Source: Paralithodes platypus (taxonomy: Eukaryota; Arthropoda; Malacostraca; Decapoda; Lithodidae). Taken from it: DNA of 64,000 bases. The stretch covers positions 43,283,346 through 43,347,345 of the forward strand of contig CM064480.1 of assembly GCA_032716605.1 (NCBI GenBank), written 5' to 3'. Shown one piece after another: positions 11,941 through 23,040 of this stretch. The position numbers and the translations under genes are program-made. Under the pieces are notes generated by a model, which was not told the DNA's origin, searched no databases, and saw nothing but the letters and a program-made list of their open reading frames with translations. The number at the start of each line of letters is the position of its first letter. The first letter of the stretch is position 1.

Positions 11941-13830
11941 TGTTACGTCCTGGGATATATAAACACTTGGCTCTTTCTATTGGACTAGGTATGCGGCAAC
12001 AAGCAACAACGGAAAACGCTAGATCCAACCCTTATCTATAAACCCAGGCAACAAACCACCCTAAACCGTCAAGAGTCCTGCCTGGACAACAAGGTATCCT
12101 ATGACTCGGTTACAGGGTGCACGCACTATAGCCTGCTGATAGTCAAGCAGGCTATATAAAAGATCACACAATTAAGTTGACTTAAAGCTTCAAGGAAAAG
12201 ATAGATAACAGAATTAAATTGCAGAAACAATTTAATAACAAACTAGAAGAAAGTACATTTAACGTTACGTTAATTAATACAACTAATCACCCCTGCGTGA
12301 AAGAAGGTGAAAGCAAACAGTCCTCAAAACATCGTACAGGTAGACAAGATGCGGGTTTCTAAACTGCATGCGGCTACTGTAGGATCTGGTGCTTAGCAAA
12401 GAAAGTACGTTACGGATTTAGAGAACTCTTAACTCATAAGCAGGAATAAATACTAGTGATAGGCCATACAGTGTATAATGGCATAGGTATAATTAAATAA
12501 AGGTAGCAACTCGCAACATAACCACATACAGGTGTGCTTCTCACTCTTAGTCAGGCAAGCCTGGTCGGACAGTCTCTAAGCCACACCCTGACTCACAATG
12601 CTCACAAAAACGGTAAACTGTGGCACAATAACAAGCATACAGAGATGATAAACCCCTAGCTGTTAATCTGCCAGGTGGCAGAGGTCTAGCCGGAAGGATA
12701 TAGGCTTCGGATACCCGGGCTCAGCCACCTGCTCTAGCCTAGGGACGTTCCCAAGTCTGTGCGCCAAATTACTCTAATTGAAAGGGTGCTCTCTTGAGAG
12801 ACTCAGATCGCAAGTATCTGACTCTCTCCTGGCGATCCTAAAACAAAAGCAAGACGTGCTAGCGCAGTGCTGAGTGGACTAGGCAAGGGCCCTCACACAA
12901 CAACACTAGACACACAGGGACACAGACAAGAAAATGCCCCCAGACTCCCACGGGTATCCTAGTAAAGTCGTGCGGGTCCACAGGACTCGCACCAGCAGAC
13001 TTTACTTAAAGGATCGCAAAAAGCCTCTCCTCCAGTCTAGCCCCTGCTAACCTGACACAAGAACACACTAGCAAGCATGAAACCACCAAATATGAGACAA
13101 CAAAAAAGCTTCCTAGGTCTCATTAACAATTAAATCTCTGCATAAGGCCCAAAATCCTATCTAGTTATCTGAGAGCTCGTCGTCAATACAATAATAGATA
13201 TAAGGTCTATCAAGGGGATGGGATAATTAAATAGATTGGTGAAGTAGTGGAAAGAAGGTATACAAAGTAAGAGAGAAAGTTTCTAAGTGGGGTTGAGAGG
13301 GATAGATATCAAGGGGGTCCGAAGGGTACGACAGTGAGCTGAGCTCTGAGTCTTGAATCTGTCTGGACCCCGCCCTAGGCATGCAGAATACATTCCATGC
13401 TTGGCAACACTCAACAGAGTTGCCGGGTCAAAATCCTCTACCCCGTGCGTGAGTCGAAACTAAGCCTAACGTTGCAATCAAATGCATATGGCAACGCTTC
13501 AGGCTCGTCCCAAGCTGGCAAGCGAAGCACCATCCCAAGCCGGTCTCTCTCTCCCGCTCATCTCCTCCCGCCCTCACTAAACTCACATCTTATATATTAT
13601 AATGAAACGATCAACTATCGAGAATAAAATATACTAAGATGCGTTGGTTAAGAATAAGGGCAGCTTCAAGCTGTGAAACAACATAAGAATATCCCAGGCA
13701 TTAGTTACATTGTCGTAGGATATATACTAAGGAAAAGCCTGCCGACCGGCTGCCACCACCCGGTTTCTAAACGGCTGGGCAGCCGACACGCGCGCACGCC
13801 CGCACGTGGCTACTATGCAGAAGCGTCACA
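11941..13830 (-). repeat. 5' LTR of Gmr1-1
   Basis: 1,890 bp, same termini as the 3' LTR. Differences from 4402-6295 include a 2-bp loss in the 'gacagagtctct' segment (near 12570) and scattered transitions. In element orientation this LTR supplies the promoter. A TATA-like AT stretch (tatatattataat) lies near 13591. Confidence 0.95.
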
Positions 13831-14188
13831 CTGTCTTTAACACAACACCTTTTCACCTCCACATTCTTCACTCTATTGTTAATATAGTGGGACTGGCTGT
13901 CGTGCCTTTTCGATGCCCAATAGTTATCTAACGCCAACTGAATATTATCATCCCCAACTTTAGAGAAACATCTGATTTTACACTGGCATGGTGTGCCAAC
14001 AGCGTGGGCTGGTACCCATTTCTTATGGTTCTACTGATGTACACCTCACCACTGTCTTTCTTCTTCTTCTTAATGTTCTGTGCCCAAGTTTCTGGCCTCC
14101 TTACGCACTTTAAATGTTGCACTGATGTCTGACCCTCGCTATCAGAGCTTGGCGAATCTATAGTGTGAGAAAGTCCGGCACAATTCAC
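13831..14188 (-). pseudogene. Transposase-like protein, N-terminal part (separated by Gmr1-1)
   Basis: From a Met at 14188 the frame reads a Ser-rich leader and then CVRRPETWAQNIKKKKKDSG, which fits the 'R....W..N.RK..R..G' N-terminal signature of the same family as 2964-4401. The frame is open to 13928. Removing Gmr1-1 and one CTGT copy joins this to 4401 at roughly 1.8 kb, about 600 codons, a plausible full length. Together with the frameshifts in the other half, this is a dead copy. Confidence 0.6.
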
Positions 14189-15645
14189 TTAAAATAGGAA
14201 GGTACTCCAGGTATGTGTTATGTCAAAGGCGTGAGCCGCATGACTGAAGTGGAGCAGGACGCTACGGCGCACAGGATAGGCCAATTGGGCGAACTAATAC
14301 AATGGCGTTTGTCAGGCTGCTTCTCATTGGCTGGGCAGCCCATACACCTGGCTGCCTGCTGCAATCCTGAGTTCATCGGAGGTTTGCGGAGCAAAAAATA
14401 AAGGACGCTCACACTTCTGCCATCCTGTCAGATGGCCGCTTTTCTTTTTTGCTTCATACAGAGTAATATGTGACTCTTTGGGCTACTCATTACCATGGTT
14501 ACCACACGAACCGCCATTCTGGCTCATACGTTCTTCTGCCGCCAAACGCCTATTATTATTATTATTTGTAATATTATTGTTATTACTATTTTATGCCCAA
14601 GTCATTCTTTACCCTTAGTGAGTGATCACTGTCTTCAGTTAGTGCATAGAAGTGTAGGCTAACCGCTATTTGTGCGGGCAATTGTACGTGTTTTTCTTAC
14701 AGCACATTTGCCGGTTTTTAATTTACTTCTGGCTAACAATAAATGTATATTGCATTTTGGAATTATTTGACACAGTCTAGATGTTAAGCTAATCTTTATC
14801 TACTCTTCTAATCTGTTGACAATTTTATGCCATTCTAACTACTGCCATACGATTACATTCAGCTTAAGCACAACCTCTTTTAGTCAAAAAAGTTATCATA
14901 CACTGCAAATGTAATAAGTTTACACATATGAAAAGGGTTACATATTTAGTGTCCGTAATAATTTACCCCTTAACCCACTGAACCCCAGCTAGTTTAGAAT
15001 AAATGTACATCGAGAGACCAGCCGATTTGGCTTTTTTTTTTTTGAATAGCTTAATAGGTGAAAAATGAAGAATAACACACAAAAAACACTCACCTCGGTC
15101 ATTTGGGGGTCCTATGGGGGGGGGGGGGGGGGCAGCCTCATCCATCAGCTGATGCCGGGCGGCCTTCAAGCTTCCCGCCCGGCTAGACACAGCTGAGCGC
15201 GGAAAGCATGGCAGATGTACGATGCGTTCAGTTTTCGAGTGACGGTTATTACACCACCCGAGCATCATGGGTGCCTTCATAGTTCAGATATTAGCAACAT
15301 GTACCACATATTGTTATTGTGAGTGAAGTTACAGTGTGATAAGTGCATAGATTCAAGTTTTATAAGTGTCGAGGGTGTGGCAAGACTCGCACCTTTGACT
15401 TAGAAATATGGGTTTTGACGTATTCTTAGTGGGAAGACAGGGAAGGGGGTGGTGAAGGCAGGGGGAGTGGTTGGAGGACCAGTGTACACATAAACTTGCT
15501 GTGTACATAGCAACATGACACACTATCTCATCTCTTTGATTCGAACCCGACGCGCCAATCCGCCAACAGCACTTCGCTCTCGCTGCTCGAAATTTGACCA
15601 TAACTTGAGTACTCCATTACTCATCCCCTTATTTGTTTGCGTGAA
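14189..15645. other. Unassigned sequence upstream of the transposase-like gene
   Basis: It includes two CCAAT-type boxes in GC-richer sequence (near 14280 and 14334) that could belong to a promoter firing toward 14188 on the minus strand; this is weak inference. Also present are an ATT-rich simple repeat near 14549-14590 and a G17 run at 15116-15132. Short open frames at 14963-15280 and 15353-15601 (minus) have no recognisable domain. Confidence 0.4.
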
Positions 15646-16080
15646 CTGTAGTTAAGCTCTAGCTTAACTGCCCTGTAGTTCCTTTGCATGTAATTTTGCT
15701 GTGTTTTTGACTGATAAACGTTTGTTTATCGAGATTGCTTTTGTTTACATTTGTACCGGTTAGTGACGACCGACGCTCTAAAGTAAACAAACTACTTGCT
15801 TGTTTCATATTATAAAGTTCTAGCACTTATTGTAGATATTTTAGCCCTCACTGTAGTTAAGTGCTTAGCAAACCACCCAGTAGTTATCTTGCATGCCATT
15901 GTACTGTAGTTTTAACTGATAAACGTTTGTTTTTCAAAATTCTATTTGTCAAGTTAGTAGAGACGCCGTCGATACCAGCGCCGCCTGTGTACGCATAAAC
16001 AAACCCTCTTTTTGTATTTTATATATCAAAGTCTAGTACTCCACTAGTACTGTACTGGGTTGAACTTTTTATCTTGGTTA
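15646..16080 (+). repeat. Two-unit promoter-like repeat in the LINE 5' region
   Basis: Two diverged units of about 210-240 bp share 'tgtagttaag', then 'actgataaacgtttgttt', then 'ataaacaaa...' and a 'tat.aaagt.tagtact' block. The second unit starts near 15850. Tandem 5' monomers of this kind often carry LINE promoter activity in other families; for this one it is inference. Confidence 0.55.
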
Positions 16081-16269
16081 TCCATATAAATCGCACACAC
16101 TAACATTTGTCAAGATAGTTTTAATATTGGGTTAGAATAATTTAGTTACTGTAATACTTTTTGATAGCCTATTTATTAATCGCATTTCAGATACTTGTCA
16201 CCATATTAATAGGCCTCTCACACTCTTGACAGGGATATTACTAACTCCATTATTATTATTATTGTGTCG

Positions 16270-17087
16270 ACCACTGTATAAACTAATATACAGGCTTTAG
16301 CCTAACTGTGTCATACTGCTAACATCATTTTATTTTTATTTTCAGGCATAAAATTGTGTTCTATTGCTAACATATTCTTTTTGTGATTAACATATTCTTT
16401 TTGTGATTTATAGGCATTAATTGTACCATATTGCTAACCAATATTTTTTGTTACTGTACTGTATACTGCTTTCCAGTTTTCTCACTAGGCTAAATTAACC
16501 CTCTCCCACTTTTTTCCAGTAAATTTTGTAACAAATTACTAGTCCATTTGCAATTTTCAGGCTTTAACTGTGTCATACAGCTAACATAAAAAAAAAATAT
16601 ATTTTCAGGCATAAATTATGTTCTATTGCTAACATTTTTTTTTGTGATTAACAGGCATAATATTCTTTTTGTGATTAACATATTCTTTTTGTGATTTACA
16701 GGCATTAATTGTACCATATTGCTAACAAATACTTGTTGTTACTGTACTGTATACTGTTTTCCAGTTTTCTCACTAGGCAACATTAACCCTCTCCCACTTT
16801 TTGTTTTTTTCCCGTAAATTTTGTAACAAATTTCTAGTCCATTTGTGATTTTCAGGCTTTAACTGTGTCATACTGCTAACATCAATTTTTGTTTTATTTT
16901 CAGGCATAAATTGTGTTCTATTGCTAAAAAAAATTGTGATTTACAGGCATATTAATTTAATCATATTGCTAACAACATTTTGTGTGATTTTCAGGAATTA
17001 ATTGTATCACATTGCTAACATACATTTTTTGTGATTTTCAGGCTTTAATTGTACCATTTTGCTAACATAAATTTGTGTGATTTTCAG
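16270..17087 (+). repeat. Tandem array of branch-point plus 3' splice-site-like units
   Basis: At least ten units of about 40-60 bp. Most have 'tgctaac', then a T-rich stretch, then 'ttttcag' or 'tttacag', then 'gcataaattgt' or 'gctttaattgt'. A higher-order period of about 270-300 bp is visible from recurrences of 'ggctttaactgtgtcatac' near 16291, 16560 and 16855. CTAAC matches the metazoan branch-point consensus and lies about 20-25 nt before CAG/G in most units. The last CAG is 17085-17087, just upstream of ORF1. The units may be only a 5' UTR minisatellite, but the match to acceptor grammar is striking. Confidence 0.8.
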
Positions 17088-17108
17088 GCATATTGTGATT
17101 ATATCGTC

Positions 17109-18108
17109 ATGGCGCCGCAACAAACCTTGCACGAGTTGTTCCGGTAAATTTGGCCCTACCATGTTTGTTGATACTGATGTCCAAATTTGTAGATTTTGCC
17201 AGCTCCGAGAGAAGATTGCGGATGAATTGAATGCAGCTCACCGCAAGATCGATGCCCTGACTACGAAGCTTGAATCCCTTCAAGAATTTGCCACACTCAA
17301 CGTAGGAGTGCCCTCGGCCCAAGAAACCACTACAATGTCAACAGACATTCCAGTGCATACAGTACCGGTACCGGTACCCACACCAGCAGCTACCTTAGAT
17401 GTTGCAGAAAATAATAATGACTCTACTCTCACTCCCCCCCAGGACAACTTTCAGTTAGTGAGAAACAATGTGCATCCCAGTACTAGTACCAGGAAGGTCA
17501 TCCCGACAACATGCCAAAACCGCTTCAAAATTCTTGCTATTGACGAGGAAGAGGAAACGGAAGAAGTTCGGCTTGTGGGCGACTCCATGGTCCGTGGCCA
17601 ATTAACGGAGTTCTGCGCCAGGGCACGCAGGACCAGAAAGCGATTCTGTATCCCAGGTGGCGGCGTGGACGACATTGTTGCGGCTGTGGAAGAGGTTTCC
17701 AGGCTCGCCCCCGCAAGCACTACGTACGACATCCACGTTGGATCTAACGATGTCCAACGGACACGGTCAGAGGAACTACTTTGCAAGTACCGGCGGCTGA
17801 TCAGGTCCTTCAAGGAAAAATCTAATAGAATTTTAATTTCAGGAATTGTTCCCCGGATTGATGTAGAAAACCGATTCTACAACATAGCTACCAGTACAAA
17901 TCGCCGACTAGCCAAACTCTGCAGGGAGGAGGACATCGGCTTTGTCGACATGTGGGATAATTTTTACTATGATAAATATTTGTTTTCAGGAGATGGTGTA
18001 CATCTCAATGAAGTAGGAGCTGCACGTCTTGGTCGTCTGCTGAACGATGCAGTCAAGGATTTCCGTTCAAAAAACGGGGTCAACCGGGGGTATCCGGGGG
18101 TAGTGTAA
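17109..18108 (+). pseudogene. LINE copy A ORF1: zinc finger, coiled coil, SGNH esterase
   Basis: In CR1-type elements ORF1 binds RNA, and its esterase-like domain is thought to help form the ribonucleoprotein or contact membranes. Seen here: a Cys-rich module (CTSC...CRFC, about 17128-17202); a coiled coil with a heptad-like KIDALTTKLESLQEF; a Thr/Pro-rich linker; and an SGNH hydrolase core with GDS (17578-17586), GGGVDD, GSND and DGVHLN (about 17992-18009), giving Ser, Gly, Asn and His. The ATG at 17109-17111 matches the position of the copy B start but is out of frame with the Cys module by a small indel, so I mark it a pseudogene. The frame is otherwise open from 17077. It ends at TAA 18106-18108, beside ORF2. 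Confidence 0.85.
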
Positions 18109-20970
18109 GTCAAATACGAACTGACAATTCAGACAATGCACAATCAGTAACATCCAACTCTAATACTCTTAAGGTGTTTTATGTAAATGCTCGTAGCATA
18201 TGCAATAAATTTTCAGATCTAAAGGAAATCATGTTTACAGAACATTATGATATAATCGGCATTACAGAATCTTGGTTAAATACGGAAGACAGAGAATTTT
18301 TAGCCGAATATACACTTCCTGGTTATACAATGTTTGAGAAAAGTCGGATCAATAGAAATCGAGGAGGAGTTCTGTTTTTTATAAAGGAAAGTCTTAATCC
18401 CGTCTTAATGTCAAAACCTCAAATTGCGAATATAGACATATCTTACGTACTATTAAATAATAAACGAGGAACTAAAATAACACTAGCTTTATTATACAGA
18501 CCCCCAGCTCAATCAGTGCAAACTGTCAGTGAAATTTATGAACAAATTGCAGAAATAACTAACATACAAGATACCGTAATTCTTGGTGATTTCAACTTAC
18601 CCGTGACTAAATGGGGCGATATTCTTACTTCACACTCTGGACACGACCTCTATGCTAACTTGCAAGAGAGTTCACTTTTTCAATTTGTACAATCTCCGAC
18701 CCGTGGTAAAAATGTGCTTGACCTTGTACTCGCAACAAAAGAAGAATTAATAGAGAATTTGAATGTTGGTGATGAATTCAGTAACAGCGACCATCGTACG
18801 ATAACATTCACTTTAAAGTTTACTAGTAACAAATCAAATAGCAGCATTGAGAAAGTCCCTAATTTCAAGAAAGCAAATTTTCATAAACTTAAATCAAAGC
18901 TTAAAGAAACTGATTGGAGCTTTCTGACTAACAATAACGACATAAATACATCTTGGGAGTGTTTCACAACCACTTACCTTAAGGCAGTGCAAGACTGCAT
19001 ACCATCGAAAATACGGCGTCCAGGCCATAATGATAAGCCCAAATGGTGGAATAAAGATATTTCAGACTGTCTGCTTGCTAAAAAATGTGCTAATGATAGA
19101 TTAAAATCCTCACAAAATGACGAAGAACGGGTGAAATTTGTAGAGCTACGACGCAAAGCCAAAAAGTTAATTAAGCAAAGTAAAAAGACCCTGGAGTTAC
19201 ATGTTGCGAATCAAAGTAAAACAAACCCGAAAGAATTCTATAGTTATATCAGAAAGAAAAAAGTAGTTACTTCAACTGTTGGACCGTTAGTCGATGAAAA
19301 TGGAGAATACACCAAAGACTAAGTACAAATGAGTAATGCCCTCAATACCTTCTTTGCATCAGTTTTTACAACCGAAGACCTCAGTGATATCCCTACACCA
19401 TCGCCGATTCAGATTGATAATTCAGAAGTTCTAAGCAATATCACCGTTACAGAGAGAGAAGTATTGAATTGTTTAGATAAACTCAAGGTAAATAAAACGC
19501 CTGGACCTGATACAATCTCGCCTAGAGTTCTAAAGGAAGCTAAGGATGAGCTCTCCAAACCACTGACATTGCTATTCAATGAATCCTTGCAGTCTGGGAC
19601 TATGCCTGATCAGTGGAAGCTAGCCAACGTAACACCGATATTCAAAAAAGGCAGCAAATCCCTACCCAGTAACTATCGTCCAATTAGCTTAACCTAAATT
19701 GTATGTAAAATGCTAGAAACAGTCATAAGAGACAGACTCGTAAATCACTTAGAGGCAAATAACTTACTTAAAGATACTCAACACGGCTTTCGTAAAAAAC
19801 GTTCCTGTTTAACAAACCTCTTAGACTTCTTCCACGATATCCTCAACCTCTACAATGAGAGTAAAGCTGTAGATATTATATACCTTGATTTTCAAAAGGC
19901 CTTTGACAAAGTTCCCCACAAACGTTTACTGCTAAAACTAAAAGCGCATGGAATACAAGACGGTGTGTTGAAATAGATAGAAAATTGGCTCAGCGACAGA
20001 AAGCAAAGAGTAGTCATAAACGGTAAGGCATCTAAATGGACCAATGTAAGTAGCGGGGTACCCCAGGGATCGGTACTAGGACCAATTCTCTTTCTAATTT
20101 ACATCAACGACATAGATGAGGGTCTCACCTGTACAATCTCAAAATTTGCTGACGATACAAAAATTGCAAATAGCATACTCTCAAAAGAACAAGTTGACGA
20201 TATGCAACACAATCTAGATAAATTGTCATGTTGGGCCCAAATTTGGCAAATGAGTTTCAATGCGGATAAATGTAAAGTACTACATATCGGATACCTAAAT
20301 GAGAAAGCAAACTATTCGATGAATGGCACTCAGCTTAACAATGTAAACAGAGAAACCGATCTGGGAGTAACAATATCGAGTAGCCTAAAACTGAGTCAAC
20401 AATGTTCAGAAGTTGTTAAGAAGGAAACAAAATAATTGGCTTTATAGGTAGGTCATTTGAGCATAAATCCAAAGAAGTTATCCTAACCCTTTACAATTCC
20501 TTAGTCCGCCCTCTTCTGGAATACTGCATTCAATCCTGGTGCCCTTATTACCAAAAAGATCTAAACAAGCTAGAACGAGTTCAACGTAGAGTTACCAAAA
20601 TGATACCTAGCCTAAAGAACAAACCATACGAAGAGCGTCTTAGAGAATTAAATCTATTTCCTTTAATGCAGCGCAGATTAAGAGGTGACTTAATTCAAGT
20701 GTTCAAAATCATCAAAGGCATCGACAATATGAACTGTAGTAAGTACTTCACTATCGACCAATCTAATTACACGCGGGGAAACGGTTGGAAAATTATTGGT
20801 AAATCTTTTAACTCACACGAATCTAAGAATTTCTTCTTCAATCGAGTTGTCAACTTGTGGAATGGGCTCCCCGAGACGTTATAGACTGCAGCACCGTTGA
20901 TTCATTTAAACTCCACTTAGACAAATATCTCGCATCAAACCCGCGACTGACTGCGTTTGTAAATGAATAA
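18109..20970 (+). pseudogene. LINE copy A ORF2: endonuclease and reverse transcriptase
   Basis: It opens with an APE-type endonuclease (NARSICNKFSDL, ITESWLN, RGGVLFFIKE, LGDFNLPVTKW, NSDHRTITF) and continues into reverse transcriptase ([32 protein letters not shown] at 20145-20156) and a C-terminal region containing LEYC.QSWCPYY. Breaks relative to copy B: GAA to TAA near 19321, TCA to TAA near 19695, TGG to TAG near 19974, one base lost near 20424, one base lost near 20871. The original start is unclear: the reading frame is open upstream of 18174 without an obvious ATG and may use reinitiation after ORF1. The natural stop is TAA at 20968-20970. The endonuclease nicks target DNA and RT copies the RNA there. 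Confidence 0.9.
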
Positions 20971-21194
20971 CTTTATTTTATCCCCCCCTCAGTTACTAAC
21001 CCATCTGTCTCCTACTAACTCCCTAATCCTGCCATGGACATTAGTTCCAGGGCAGTAGTTCCCTTTCCAATGTTCCCTTACCCACTCTAAACCACTGTTT
21101 GGACACTTGATCCTCAGTGTTTTGGAGGACAAGCAGCCTAGAAGGGTCACTAGACCTGTTGTTGCTTGATTTCCTTTGTACTCCTTTGTACTCT
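20971..21194 (+). other. LINE copy A 3' UTR and 10-bp tandem tail
   Basis: It matches the region downstream of ORF2 in copy B. It ends with about two units of CCTTTGTACT near 21172-21194 and has no poly(A). Copy B has about three and a half units. Short repeat tails are typical of CR1/L2-type LINEs. Confidence 0.8.
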
Positions 21195-21880
21195 TCTTAC
21201 CCCTACCATGACCAGGCGGAATTTTGAGGAATGCCGTGGGGTCTTGGTCATCCTCCTCCTCCTCTTCTCCACTTGGTGGGGAGTCAACTATGTTATGGGA
21301 AGCGTTAGGGGAGCGATAAACATAGCGAGGCAGTGAGGTAAACAAGGCAACTGGGCCGGGAGGGATGTGGGAGGCCGCCCAGTCCTTCCACTGCCGCGCT
21401 CTCTCTCCCCACTCATCACCACGGCGGGACTTGGGTATTGCCAATTGATAAGTATTGCCACTGGTGAGCAATATCATAAGGTATAAATTATCCCATATGA
21501 ATTTGAGCCCTCTAGCTACCATAGGATAAGAATAAATATGCACAAAAGTGGCGGTGGGATAAGTGGGTAAGCTGGCTTTCCCCATCCACCCTTACTCACC
21601 CACGCGGATGGGCTAGGGAGTTGCGCGTACCCCCACTGTTCGGCAACATCATAAGGTAGTTTCCCATACCATCTTCAGGCCTCTAGCTACCATAGGACAA
21701 GAGTAAATCATTTCGAAGTAGCGGACGCAACGTATGCGGCGCTGGGGATTAGCGTTACATACATTGCCGACGCATACGCTGTGGCGCTGGGGTCCCGTGG
21801 GTTAAAAGAATATTGGTGGTGATAAACATAACTAATAGAAAGTTATAAACCAAATAATAAAAGGTATATCGCTATCAACA
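21195..21880. repeat. Local duplicated segments without a clear gene
   Basis: The motif 'atcataaggta...cctctagctaccatagga.aag' occurs near 21471 and 21647, about 175 bp apart. A second pair, 'cgtatgcggcgctgggg' and 'cgctgtggcgctgggg', lies at 21734-21790. A minus-strand open frame of 198 codons (20989-21585) runs through the end of the LINE tail and this segment. It has an acidic EEEEEDDQD stretch but no domain I recognise, and because it overlaps the LINE 3' UTR I do not call it a gene. Confidence 0.5.
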
Positions 21881-21892
21881 TACCCGGCTTAA

Positions 21893-21970
21893 ACTGCCTT
21901 CGTGGTGTAATGCATAAGGTGTTGATATTCGGTGTGAGCGTCCTTGGTTCGAATCCACGGACTGCCACGT
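21893..21970 (+). other. tRNA-like / Pol III promoter-like sequence, possible SINE head
   Basis: A perfect B box GGTTCGAATCC sits at 21946-21956. A one-mismatch A box (tggtgtaatgc, 21903-21913) lies about 43 bp upstream, which is tRNA-like spacing. A T-stem of four out of five pairs can be drawn around the B box, but no matching acceptor stem is found, so this is not a functional tRNA. A tRNA-derived SINE head or a dead tRNA pseudogene are the likely options. Confidence 0.45.
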
Positions 21971-22424
21971 GTGTTTGTAATATTTCATTAATCGAGTTTA
22001 GGAGTAGAGTTGGTTGTTGGATAGAACATAATAATTTCTATGCATTTTATCTTTTATAGAAGAGTATAACCCATGTTTTCAACTGAAGGAAATATTGTTA
22101 ATAGAGGTAAGCGACATGGTGGTTAGTATTAGACAGATGGCTTGAATTCCCAGTAGATGGCTCAGCTCCCAGCCAGTTTTCTTTCTTATCGTTTTTTTCA
22201 GCGGCGAGTGTCCAGTGGCGATGTATAAAAAGGTAACGAGAAGAGGGTCCAGAGTATTTATTTCAATTTTCCTCTGGTTTTCAAGTGTTTCAAATTGTTT
22301 AAATTGCGCTTCAGTAAGTTTTATTATCATGTTACTTTTATTATTATCATTCAGCTTTAGTATCATTATCTTTGATTTTACTTTTCATTATCTTTTTATT
22401 ATTATTATCGTTATTGTAAATGAT

Positions 22425-22427
<3 letters not shown>

Positions 22428-22460
<33 letters not shown>

Positions 22461-22463
22461 TAA
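22428..22463. repeat. (TTA)n microsatellite
   Basis: About eleven to twelve uninterrupted TTA units within a broader ATT-rich stretch starting near 22320. Short open frames reading poly-Ile or poly-Asn here are artefacts. Confidence 0.9.
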
Positions 22464-23040
22464 TTCAATGTTGCTAAGACTACAGACCGTAAATGTAAAG
22501 GTGAGACAATCATGTGTTAATTGGCCATGACTGTTTAACATATAAGTTTGTCAGAAAGTAAAGGACAGGAACATCGGAGCTGTGGGTTGGTGTGGTAAGA
22601 AGGGGACTGGAACATATCTATTTGTCTTAGTGGTGGTAATTTTCATTTGGTAGACAGTGTAGAGCTTAACTGATTTTGATATAGATGTTGAGAAAAATTG
22701 TAAAATTTTAAAAACTGCATGGACAAGTAAGAAAGTGTTTCATAAGAGGAGAGTGTAAGGTATTATGTTTTATTATTATAGAGTGCAGAAGGTGTTCGAG
22801 AAACAGGCAAAGCTAAACTGGGAAATAATTTATTAGTAAAATACAAATAAACTTGGGCAGCAAGTGAGATAGACCTAACCACTCTGGGAGCTGTGGATTT
22901 AGCCTAGAAGGGCATATGTTATAATGATGTGCTTGATTAGCTTATCAATAGAAAACTATAGATCTATTGGTGTGAACAATCAAGTAATATAGGTGTGAGA
23001 TGTAAACATGTTGATTGCTAGTGGAGAAGCAAGAGATGGA
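22464..23040. other. Unassigned AT-rich sequence
   Basis: I recognise no gene or element. It may include decayed 5' sequence of the LINE fragment that follows. Confidence 0.4.

Larger units (their letters stand above)
4402..13830 (-). mobile_element. Gmr1-1: full-length Gmr1-like Ty3/Gypsy LTR retrotransposon
   Basis: A 9,429-bp insertion bounded by two LTRs and flanked by the 4-bp duplication CTGT (4398-4401 and 13831-13834). Read on the minus strand the order is 5' LTR, PBS, Gag, protease, integrase, reverse transcriptase, RNase H, about 310 bp of noncoding sequence (6307-6617), PPT, 3' LTR. Integrase upstream of reverse transcriptase is diagnostic of Gmr1-like elements, which otherwise have Gypsy-type protein sequences. 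Its coding region is broken by at least four indels relative to Gmr1-2. The LTRs differ by a few dozen small changes by eye, so it is fairly young but not brand new. No env-like frame is seen. It sits inside a transposase-like pseudogene in the same orientation. Confidence 0.95.
15646..21194 (+). mobile_element. CR1-like LINE, copy A (near full length, decayed)
   Basis: A two-ORF non-LTR retrotransposon. Order: repeated 5' region, ORF1 with zinc finger and SGNH esterase, ORF2 with endonuclease and reverse transcriptase, 3' UTR, short tandem tail. The SGNH-type ORF1 and the microsatellite-like 3' end without poly(A) fit the CR1 clade of the Jockey superfamily. The 3' boundary is supported by copy B, which ends in the same 10-bp repeat. 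The 5' boundary is approximate, placed at the first of two long 5' repeats. ORF2 has three nonsense codons and two single-base losses relative to copy B, so it cannot be autonomous. Confidence 0.85.

Noticed and set aside
20989..21585. 198-codon minus-strand gene
   Set aside because: It overlaps the LINE 3' UTR and tail on the opposite strand and duplicated noncoding segments; no recognisable domain.
21893..21970. Functional tRNA gene
   Set aside because: No acceptor-stem pairing and an imperfect T-stem; kept only as tRNA-like sequence.
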